Shown piece by piece: positions 19,608 to 28,555 of a DNA stretch of 54,704 nt. The first letter of the stretch is position 1, and each line of letters begins with the position of its first letter. The position numbers and the translations under genes were made by a program. Under the pieces are notes generated by a model. That model saw only the letters and a program-made list of their open reading frames with translations, was not told the DNA's origin and made no database searches. Source of the DNA: an uncultured Clostridia bacterium (lineage in GTDB: Bacteria; Bacillota; Clostridia; TANB77; CAG-508); contig CATLEX010000003.1 in NCBI GenBank assembly GCA_949927455.1, positions 1-54,704 of the forward strand, written 5' to 3'.

Positions 19608-21752
19608 GTGAGAAAAACGAAATTCAAAAAAGAAAAAACAGAATTAGATAAATTAAATTTTAGATTTAATGTTATATCTGTTGTGGTGTATCTTGTTGCA
19701 GTTGTTATTTTAGTAAGGTTGTTTGATATGCAAATTGTGAATGGACAGGAATATAGGGAAAATTCTAACACAAGGCTATCAAGGGAATCAACAATTGAGT
19801 CTGCAAGAGGAAGTATTGTAGATCGTTCAGGAAATGCGTTAGTTAGTACAGATATGAGTTTTTCTTTAGAAATGTATAAAACAAAAGTAGAAGATGAACA
19901 ATTAAACAATTCAATATTATTGATGACTACAATTTTAGAAAAAAATGGAGATAGTTATTTGGATACTTTTCCAATTAGTATCGATCCATTTGAATTTCAT
20001 TTTTCTTCTGAAGAAGACTTGGCTAAATGGAAAGAAAAGTATAAAATCCCAGAAACAGCCTCAGCAGAGGAAGCCTTTTATTTAATGAGAGATAAATATA
20101 ATATCAAAACAGATGATATTCAAAGTATTCGAAAAATTTTGGCAATTCGTTATGGAATTACAACAAAAGGATATTCTACGACAAAGTCCATTAGTATTTC
20201 GGATGCAATTTCAAGAGAAAGTGCAGTAGAATTGCAAGTTAGAAGTAATGAGCTCACAGGTGTTAATATTGTAACAGAACCAATTAGAAAATATCATGTT
20301 GGAAATATGGCTTCTCATATTTTGGGGTATATGGGAAGAATTTCGGATAAGGATGAAGAGGCCTTGCAAGCCAGTGGAGACGATTATAAATATGAGCCAA
20401 CAGACAAAATTGGAAAAACAGGAATTGAAAAAGTATTTGAGGAATATTTAAGAGGTGAAGATGGCAAAAAGCAAATAGACATGTCAGTAGATGGAACGAT
20501 AACAGGAGAATACACGAGCCAAGAGGCAATTGGTGGAGCGGATGTAGTACTTACGATTGATTCCAATTTGCAAAAAATAACAGAAAATGCTTTGGCTGCT
20601 AATATTGAGAAAATTAGAGCAGGTGGCTTTTCAGAAACGCATAATGCCAAAGGTGGAGCAGTTGTTGTCACGAATGTAAATACTGGTGAAATTTTAGCGA
20701 TGGCAAGTTATCCAGATTATGAGCCGGGATTGTTTTATAATGGAATTAGTAATGAGAAATATTCTGAATATAATACAAATCCATTAAATCCATTGCATAA
20801 TCGAACGATCCAAAGTCCATATGCGCCAGGTTCTACATTTAAAATGATTACTGCAATTGCAGCATTGGAGACAGGGGTAACCAATACAGTAGAAAAAATC
20901 AATGATAATGGACCATATATTTTATCTCCAAATTCAAAATATAAACCATCTTGCTGGTATTATAAGGATTATGGAAGAGGTCATGGACCTTTGAATGTAT
21001 CAGGAGCAATTGAAAAGTCATGTAACTATTTCTTTTATGAAGTAAGTAATCGAATGGGGATTGATAATTTGGAAAAATATGCACGTTATTTTGGATTAGG
21101 ACAAAAAACAGGCATTGAGTTATATAACGAAAAATCAGGAACATTGGCAGGTAAAAGTGCAGCAGAAAAAAGAGGAGACACTTGGGGACCAGGTGATACT
21201 TTAAGTGCATCAATTGGTCAGAGTTATAATGATTTTACACCTGTACAATTGGCGAAATATATTTCGATGATAGCAAATGGTGGACATTTAATTAATTTGA
21301 GTATTGTAAAAAGTGTTGTAAATTCAGATGGTACCCAAGTACCAGACTCAGAAATTGAGCAATTTACAAATCAAAAATTAGGAATTGAAGCAAATAATAC
21401 AGAAAACTTACAAATCAAAGAAGAAACTATGAAAGCTGTACTAGAAGGAATGAGAGCAGTTACAGAAGGAGAAAGTGGAACAGCACGTTCAATCTTTTCT
21501 GATTTCAACATTTCAGTTGGAGGAAAAACGGGTTCTGCTGAAACAACAAGTGGAGATGTAAATGCATTGTTTGTTGGTTTTGCTCCATTTGAAAAACCAG
21601 AAATAGCAGTAGTGGTTGTTGTTGAAAATGGTGGGCACGGTAATTATACAGCAGAAGTGGTACGTGAGGTTATAGCTGAATATTTTGGAATGAATATGCA
21701 ATATGTAAGTGAAGATATGTCAGCAGAATATGAAACAGAACAATTTCATTAA
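19608..21752 (+). CDS. Penicillin-binding protein 2 (class B transpeptidase)
   Basis: ARGSIVDRSGNAL, SxxK in SPYAPGSTFKMITA, KSCNYFFYE, GGKTGSAET; GTG start. Confidence 0.95.
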   Translation: MRKTKFKKEKTELDKLNFRFNVISVVVYLVAVVILVRLFDMQIVNGQEYRENSNTRLSRESTIESARGSIVDRSGNALVSTDMSFSLEMYKTKVEDEQLNNSILLMTTILEKNGDSYLDTFPISIDPFEFHFSSEEDLAKWKEKYKIPETASAEEAFYLMRDKYNIKTDDIQSIRKILAIRYGITTKGYSTTKSISISDAISRESAVELQVRSNELTGVNIVTEPIRKYHVGNMASHILGYMGRISDKDEEALQASGDDYKYEPTDKIGKTGIEKVFEEYLRGEDGKKQIDMSVDGTITGEYTSQEAIGGADVVLTIDSNLQKITENALAANIEKIRAGGFSETHNAKGGAVVVTNVNTGEILAMASYPDYEPGLFYNGISNEKYSEYNTNPLNPLHNRTIQSPYAPGSTFKMITAIAALETGVTNTVEKINDNGPYILSPNSKYKPSCWYYKDYGRGHGPLNVSGAIEKSCNYFFYEVSNRMGIDNLEKYARYFGLGQKTGIELYNEKSGTLAGKSAAEKRGDTWGPGDTLSASIGQSYNDFTPVQLAKYISMIANGGHLINLSIVKSVVNSDGTQVPDSEIEQFTNQKLGIEANNTENLQIKEETMKAVLEGMRAVTEGESGTARSIFSDFNISVGGKTGSAETTSGDVNALFVGFAPFEKPEIAVVVVVENGGHGNYTAEVVREVIAEYFGMNMQYVSEDMSAEYETEQFH

Positions 21753-21779
21753 AATTATTAATTAAGGAAGGAAACAAAA

Positions 21780-22385
21780 ATGTTAAACAATATTAGAATT
21801 AAGCAAACAACGGATGAGATTGTGCTAAATATAAATGTGCAAGCAGATAATACAAGAATAATACAGGAATTAGAGGAAAAATTGCCTAAATTAAAAGACT
21901 TTTACAAAAATTCAACTGTACCAATTAGGGTGACTGGAAAACTATTTTCTGAAACAGAAAGAGTTATTATTGAGAAAATTATCAAAGATGAAGTAAATGT
22001 GGATGTAAAGTTTGATGAGGCTTCTGATTTATTGGGTTTACATGCTATAAAAAAGACATTTGAATTAGAGACAGAAATATCAGAAACGAGATATGTATAT
22101 AATTCTATTCGTTCTGGGACAAAAGAAGAATATGTCGGAAGTATTGTAATTTGTGGAGATGTAAATTCTGGTGCAGAAGTTGTAGCTGGTGGAAATATTA
22201 TTATTTTGGGAACTTTAAGGGGTGTTGTTCATAGTGGTGCTAATGGAAATACAAAGGCTATTATTGCTGCAAATAATATGGAGGCAACACAAATAAGAAT
22301 TTCTAATTTAGTAAAGGAAATTACAGAAAAAGAAGAAAGATGTCCTATTTTTTGTATCAAGGATGGAGAGATTAAGGCGCTCTAA
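21780..22385 (+). CDS. minC: Septum site-determining protein MinC
   Basis: C-terminal VRSGTKEEYVGSIVICGDVNSGAEVVAGGNIIILGTLRGVVHSGANGN. Confidence 0.93.
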   Translation: MLNNIRIKQTTDEIVLNINVQADNTRIIQELEEKLPKLKDFYKNSTVPIRVTGKLFSETERVIIEKIIKDEVNVDVKFDEASDLLGLHAIKKTFELETEISETRYVYNSIRSGTKEEYVGSIVICGDVNSGAEVVAGGNIIILGTLRGVVHSGANGNTKAIIAANNMEATQIRISNLVKEITEKEERCPIFCIKDGEIKAL

Positions 22386-22783
22386 ATGATTAATAAAAAT
22401 AGGATAAGCATTAAAGTAAAATCATAATCATTATTTGATAAAAACTTAAAAGTATTTTTGTCATCAAAAGAATCTAGGACACTTAAAAGATTAGCAATCT
22501 TTATGTATTGTTCTAGTTTTTCTTTTTTAGTATCTTCTAAGTATGGTTTTAAAGAATGTAATAATTGGTTTCTGGGATTATTTTTATTACTATTCATATG
22601 TGTCATAATATCTTTTATTTTTAAAATCATATTAATATCAAAAGTGTCATCAGAGGCACGATTTTCCGTGCCACCCATTTCATCATTATGACTATTATTT
22701 CCCAATATGTTATTTAAGTCGATATCTTTTTCTTTTAAAATTTCTGAAAAATTACTTAAAATATCATTAAAATTTTCGTTCAT
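22382..22783 (-). CDS. Hypothetical protein, acidic
   Basis: 133 aa ORF, stop codon overlaps convergent minC stop; followed upstream by a co-directional small ORF. Confidence 0.6.
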   Translation of the reverse strand: MNENFNDILSNFSEILKEKDIDLNNILGNNSHNDEMGGTENRASDDTFDINMILKIKDIMTHMNSNKNNPRNQLLHSLKPYLEDTKKEKLEQYIKIANLLSVLDSFDDKNTFKFLSNNDYDFTLMLILFLLII

Positions 22784-22789
22784 AGTTAC

Positions 22790-22927
22790 TCCTGGTTATC
22801 AAGATTTTTTTTTATATCAGAATTATTTAAAATTTGTTGTGCACGATATATATTTTTTTCTAATTCTGCTTTATCCATTTTTGAAATGGCAGAAAGTAAT
22901 TTATTAATATCCATATTATCCATATTT
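22790..22927 (-). CDS. Small 45-aa protein (not in supplied ORF list)
   Basis: Manual reading: MDNMDINKLLSAISKMDKAELEKNIYRAQQILNNSDIKKNLDNQE*, preceded by aggaggt-like RBS (plus strand acctcc). Confidence 0.55.
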
Positions 22928-23395
22928 TTAAACCTCCATAAGTTTAAGTGGTATGATTTGATAACATACTCTTACTGATAATATATGCAAGAAGATAGAA
23001 AAAAGACACAAAAATTTAATGTTTTTATCTTGTAAAATTTTTAAAATTGCTTGACTTTTTCTTAAAACAGTTACAATGGAAAATAGAAAATTACTATAAA
23101 ATATATAATGAACACAAGTAAGTGTTTTTAATATTAATAGCAAAACCTTATTTCCTTAAAGGTTGAGCTATTTTTTTGTGCCAATTTTGCCTAAAAATTG
23201 GAGCTGTTGACAAAATGTGGATAACTTGTGTTACAAAAATGTAATGAAAATTTAATATAAATTTAACATTGCCTCGAAAGGCTTAGTTTCCGTAAAATAT
23301 TTTTCTCACAAAGAAGCTGTAAATGCTGGAAAATGGCATATTTTACTATTTACAAAAGAACTTTTTTGAACTAATATATAAAAGAAATAGTAAAA

Positions 23396-26300
23396 ATGGA
23401 AAGTGAGGTATGCGAGATGTTTTGTAAGTCGAAAAAAATGATTAGCATGTTAATTGTGTTTGTTATCATGTTTACTTATTCAGCGCAAACATTGCAAGCA
23501 ATTGCCACAACAGATGGAATAACCACTATTACAGATGGTTTTTTTGGCAGTTCAGACATGGTATTGAAAGCTTATTTTGAAGAGGACAAAAATCAAAATA
23601 ATGAAAAAATATTGAATGTGAATGAAAAAGGAAATCTAATATTAGAAGTTTCGCCAAAAGAGGTTGGAAGTGGCTTTATTAGAGAAGGAATGATAAAAGC
23701 AAATGCGATGGATGAAAATAATCTTCATTTTAAATTTTCAAAAATTGCTAATATTGAAGTTGAGGATGGAAAAGAGAAGCCAGAAGAAAATAAAGAAGAA
23801 GCAGGAGACAATTCATTTGTTAGTTTAAATATGGGGAATACTTCTGAAGAAAATGTAGAACCAATTATAGAAGATGAAGAAGATGAATTAGTGGATGAAG
23901 AAAAAGTGATTGAAGACAAAATGAACGAAGAAGAAAATGAAGAAGACTTAAACCCATACCAAGTAGAACTTATTTCAGATTATGAAATACAAGTCAAGAA
24001 TATCATTCATCCAACTAAAATAGAAGTAGAGATTGAATATTTACCAAAAGAAGAAATTATTTTATCTGATTTATATCAAGAAGTAGAATTCGTTTTGACA
24101 GGCAAATACATAGATGTGGATTTGAATGAGAAAGAAGAAAGCATTAGTAGCAATGTTACTATTGGATGGAGTTATCATAATGACATTGAAATGACAAGTG
24201 AATATACAAAATTTTCGCCATACCAAGTAGGAGAAAGACAAGGTAGTTTATTAGAAAACAAAATTACCATAAAAAGAGAGAACCAAAATGAAGAAGAAAA
24301 TTATTTGCCATTAAAAAATACAAATTTAGAGATTTCAGTACCTACTTTAAATGGACAAAGTCCATCAAATGTGAGTGTAGTTGCAAATAAACTAATGGCA
24401 AGCAAAGGGCAAGATACAGGAAATGTAGAATTTTCAGAAGAAAATTGGGAATATCAAGAAGAAGAAGGAAAAATTTATATTCATGTTTCAAATGATAAGG
24501 AAGGAAAAGTAGTCAATAGTCTTGGAACAGATGAATATATCATTATTTATAAGTATGCAAATTTTGTGGATGAAGGAAACTATACTTTTGATAACAATGT
24601 AACAGTAAATGCAGAGGAAGTTAGTGTAAGTGAGAATAGTAATTTGACTACTAACATTTCAGAAACACAAGAAATTATAGCTGTGATAGGCGATATGATT
24701 AGCTATCATGTTAGTACAAATGAAGATGTAATCAATAAAGGAAAAATCAATGCCAATTATAATCATGAAGAAGCATTGTATGAGGCAGAATTTACAACAG
24801 CTGTTAATTTGAATATTTTAACAAGTGACGCATTTGAAGAATTAACGATTGATACTTCAAAAGAGAATTATTTAGATGCGAAACAAACAGCTTTTGAAAC
24901 AAATGATGTTTACTATAAAAAAGTGAAATTTTCTTATAGCGAAATTGAAAATATATTAACTAATGGTGGAGTGATTGAGATTTATAATAATGCAGGAGAG
25001 TTATTAAATAGTTTAAATGCAGACAATGTTCACTCACAAGAAGAATGTGAAATCAGTTTGGAAAATAAGCCAAATGGTATTCAAGTTGTTTTGAAAAGTG
25101 TGAGTGTCAATCAAAACTTAAATATTGAATACACAAAAGCAATTGGAAAATCAAGTTATGATAAAGCAGAATATAATATGTTTCGTGAAATTGAAAGCAA
25201 AGTTACAGCTTCTGTAAAATATGCAGATGACGAAAATCGTTATAACTTGTCTGAAGCGACTGTGAAAAAAGCGATGAAAAGTAGTTTTACAAATGCAGAT
25301 ATTGTACTTAGCAATAATAACTTTAGTACAATTAGCGAGAATGAAAATGTTGAAATGCGAATTGAATTAAATAATGATACAGTTGATAGCGATTTGTATA
25401 CAAATCCAAGTTTTGAAATAGTATTTCCAAGCTATGTGAAAAGTGTCACACCACAGAGTATTAATTTAACTTATGCAGAAGGTTTGAGTGTAGCAGATGC
25501 GACAGTACATAACGAAAATGGAATTGTAAAAATGAAAATCAATTTAGCGGGTACACAAAATGCGTTTAGTGAAAGCACCCTTACTCATGGAACCAATATT
25601 TTAGTTCAATTTAATGTTACATTAGACGAATACACACCAAGCAAAAAAGATCAAATTAAAATGTATTATTGCAATGAAGCAGTAACAAATTATCAGTCAC
25701 AAACCAAATGGACACTTGACAAAGAAATTCCACAAGGAATTGTAAGAGAAACAAATGGCTTTGAAGTAGAGGTAATCAATTATCAAGCACCAAGCGGACT
25801 AACAACAGCAAATGCAATCATCAATTATGATGGAGAACAATCTGTTGTAAAATCAGTAAAGCAAGGACAAAAAAACGTTAATATTGCAAGAGGAAGTAGC
25901 CCAAGAATAGCAACTATGGAATTATATGCTGCTAATAATACAGAAAATGAATGCAAAGATGTTATATTGCTTGGAAGAACTCCATTTGCTCATAACACAG
26001 ATATAATAACAGGAGAGGATTTGGGAAGCAATGTCAATAGTAACATGTTTTCAAAAATTGTAGCAAATGAGCAAAATAAGAATACAGCAATGATTTATTA
26101 TTCAAGTAACGAAAAAGCAACAGCAGATTTGGGAGATGCTAATAATGGTTGGACAGAAGAACCAACAACTTTATTAGAAGTAAAATCATACATGATTGTG
26201 GTGGAAGATGTTTTGCTAGCTGGAGAAATTTTGAAGTATAGCTATGAATTTGAAATTCCAGCAAACTTGGATTATGGAGCAGCGATTTATGGAAGTTTTG

Positions 26301-28537
26301 GTGGATATTATAGTAACCTAAGTTCAAACGAAACAACTATTGCAGACAAAGTTGGGCTTTTGACAGAAGAGATGCCAGAGATTAAATTATCATTAGAAAC
26401 AAAAGAAGAAAATGTATACTATGGACAAATTGCAACATTGGTTGCGAAAGTAGAAAACAAAACAGGGAATGATTTAGAGAATGTAGGTTTGAGCGTTTCT
26501 ATTCCAGAAGGTGCAGTTTATGCAGAATATCAAGAAGGAGAAGGCTATATAGAAGATAGCCAAGTTACAGTAAAGGAATTTAGAATTGAAAAATTAGCAG
26601 CTGGGGAAACAAGTTTTTATGAATTTCCTATTAAAATATTGGAAGACAGTAGCCAGACCAAAACTTTGCAAGGTTATCTTCAAATTAATGATGTAACAGA
26701 GAACTATACAATAGAGGTAGAAAAACAAAAGCTTTCTATGGAAGCTACTCTAGTTAATAGTTATTCTGGAACCAATGAAAAAACAAAAATTTCATTTATG
26801 GTAAGTATTTCAAAAAGTGAAGAAGATGGAGAAAAAGATTTTAATTTATCTTTTGATTTGCCAGAATATTTACAAATTAATAGGATATATGCCTTAGGTG
26901 TTGGAGAAGTACAAGATTTAGAATTTGAGAGAAATGGTGAAGAAGTAGTTGCACAAATTGGAGAATTAAAAGAAGATGTAACGAAAATTTTCGTTGATTG
27001 TGAAATCACAGATAATGGTTTTGAAGGTAGAGGGGTACATACTACAATTGAGTTAAAGACAAATAACAGAGAAGAAAAAATTTGTGGTTCAACAATATTT
27101 GATTTTACAGCAGAAAGAAAAGAAGCAGTTGAGGTGTGGCAGGAAATTAGTAGTCAAGAGTTAAATTATGAAGATACATTTGAGTATAAAATTATTGTAA
27201 AAAGTCAAAAACCTTGGGAAGAAGCCGTTACAATAAAAGCAGAAATTCCATCTATTCTTTACTTAAATAATATAAAAGTAAAAGTAAATGGGGGCGAAAA
27301 AGAAGTAGATGCCTATAATAATTTTTCAATAACTGAAAATTTACAAGGAAATGGAACACTTGAAGTTGTGGCAATAGGTGAAGTTATTCATATTGAAAAT
27401 CCAGGAGAAGATGTAAAATTATCCAATATTGTAGAAGTTAAGTTAGCAAATGGATCAACAATAGAGTCAGATGCATTGGATGTGAAGATTAATAAATTAT
27501 ATGAGCAAATGGAAACTAAAACTGAAAGTGAAGATGATCCAGAAAATAAAAATACAGAGGAAAATGAGCAAGAAGAGGACACAGAAACTCAGAGCCAAGC
27601 AAATGCAATCATAGGAGCGGTATATGTAGATACAGATAACGATGGTGTAAAAACAAGCAAAGATAAGCAAATTGCTTCTAATGTACAAGTGCAATTAATG
27701 AAAGGTTCTAACATGATTAAAGCAACAACGACTGACTCAAAAGGAAATTATGCATTTCATGATTTGGAACCAGGAGATTATAGTGTGACATTTAATTATG
27801 ATAAAGAAAGATATAGCGCGACAAGCAAAAATAAAATTTCTGAAATAGAAGATGGTTTGGCAGTAACAGACAATATAACAGTTGGAGATAATGGTGTAAA
27901 AGTAAATGTTGGATTAACAGAAAAAGAAAGATTTGACCTTAGTTTAACACAAACAATTGCGAAAACAACAGTAATTACAAATGATAAATTAAAAGAACAA
28001 GAATATGAGGACTTAGATTTAGCAAAATTAAGTTTGAACTCAAAAGAATTAGAAAATGCCATTGTAAAAATGGAATACAAAATTAAGGTAGAAAATGTTG
28101 GAAATGTTGATGGAAAAGTTGCCAATATTGTAAATTATGTACCAAATGGAATGAAGTTTGTGGCAGAAGATAATCCAGATTGGAACATCGGAGCAAACGG
28201 AAATCTTTATTACACAGGATTAAAAGATACAACCATTAAAGCAGGAGAAGTCAAAGAAGTTCATTTAAGTTTAGCAAAACAATTAACACAAGCAGACAAC
28301 ATAGGAGTTATTAGTAATAAAGCACAAATTGCAGGAACTGAAAGCACTACAAGAATGGTAGAAGCAAAAGCCAATAATTTTGCTACACAAGAGACGATTA
28401 TTGCAAAACCGAGTAGCATTGGAAAAGTAGCAGTTGTTGTGCAAGTTGCATTGATTGCGTCTGTGGCGATATTTGGTTACATGATTAAAACAGGTAGAAT
28501 TGATGAAAAAGAATTGATTAAGAAAGTTTATAGGTAA
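23396..28537 (+). CDS. Giant surface protein A1 with SdrD B-like domain and C-terminal TM
   Basis: Signal peptide; repeated extracellular domains; NAIIGAVYVDTDNDGVKTSKDKQIASNVQVQLMKG...TDSKGNYAFHDLEPGDYSVTF; C-terminal TM. Confidence 0.85.
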   Translation: MESEVCEMFCKSKKMISMLIVFVIMFTYSAQTLQAIATTDGITTITDGFFGSSDMVLKAYFEEDKNQNNEKILNVNEKGNLILEVSPKEVGSGFIREGMIKANAMDENNLHFKFSKIANIEVEDGKEKPEENKEEAGDNSFVSLNMGNTSEENVEPIIEDEEDELVDEEKVIEDKMNEEENEEDLNPYQVELISDYEIQVKNIIHPTKIEVEIEYLPKEEIILSDLYQEVEFVLTGKYIDVDLNEKEESISSNVTIGWSYHNDIEMTSEYTKFSPYQVGERQGSLLENKITIKRENQNEEENYLPLKNTNLEISVPTLNGQSPSNVSVVANKLMASKGQDTGNVEFSEENWEYQEEEGKIYIHVSNDKEGKVVNSLGTDEYIIIYKYANFVDEGNYTFDNNVTVNAEEVSVSENSNLTTNISETQEIIAVIGDMISYHVSTNEDVINKGKINANYNHEEALYEAEFTTAVNLNILTSDAFEELTIDTSKENYLDAKQTAFETNDVYYKKVKFSYSEIENILTNGGVIEIYNNAGELLNSLNADNVHSQEECEISLENKPNGIQVVLKSVSVNQNLNIEYTKAIGKSSYDKAEYNMFREIESKVTASVKYADDENRYNLSEATVKKAMKSSFTNADIVLSNNNFSTISENENVEMRIELNNDTVDSDLYTNPSFEIVFPSYVKSVTPQSINLTYAEGLSVADATVHNENGIVKMKINLAGTQNAFSESTLTHGTNILVQFNVTLDEYTPSKKDQIKMYYCNEAVTNYQSQTKWTLDKEIPQGIVRETNGFEVEVINYQAPSGLTTANAIINYDGEQSVVKSVKQGQKNVNIARGSSPRIATMELYAANNTENECKDVILLGRTPFAHNTDIITGEDLGSNVNSNMFSKIVANEQNKNTAMIYYSSNEKATADLGDANNGWTEEPTTLLEVKSYMIVVEDVLLAGEILKYSYEFEIPANLDYGAAIYGSFGGYYSNLSSNETTIADKVGLLTEEMPEIKLSLETKEENVYYGQIATLVAKVENKTGNDLENVGLSVSIPEGAVYAEYQEGEGYIEDSQVTVKEFRIEKLAAGETSFYEFPIKILEDSSQTKTLQGYLQINDVTENYTIEVEKQKLSMEATLVNSYSGTNEKTKISFMVSISKSEEDGEKDFNLSFDLPEYLQINRIYALGVGEVQDLEFERNGEEVVAQIGELKEDVTKIFVDCEITDNGFEGRGVHTTIELKTNNREEKICGSTIFDFTAERKEAVEVWQEISSQELNYEDTFEYKIIVKSQKPWEEAVTIKAEIPSILYLNNIKVKVNGGEKEVDAYNNFSITENLQGNGTLEVVAIGEVIHIENPGEDVKLSNIVEVKLANGSTIESDALDVKINKLYEQMETKTESEDDPENKNTEENEQEEDTETQSQANAIIGAVYVDTDNDGVKTSKDKQIASNVQVQLMKGSNMIKATTTDSKGNYAFHDLEPGDYSVTFNYDKERYSATSKNKISEIEDGLAVTDNITVGDNGVKVNVGLTEKERFDLSLTQTIAKTTVITNDKLKEQEYEDLDLAKLSLNSKELENAIVKMEYKIKVENVGNVDGKVANIVNYVPNGMKFVAEDNPDWNIGANGNLYYTGLKDTTIKAGEVKEVHLSLAKQLTQADNIGVISNKAQIAGTESTTRMVEAKANNFATQETIIAKPSSIGKVAVVVQVALIASVAIFGYMIKTGRIDEKELIKKVYR

Positions 28538-28555
28538 GGAGGTGGAATGTGATTT

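Noticed and set aside
23140-23395. c-di-GMP riboswitch upstream of A1
   Set aside because: A short GCC-tcgaaa-GGC hairpin is present, but I could not match the conserved core of GEMM-I or GEMM-II classes.
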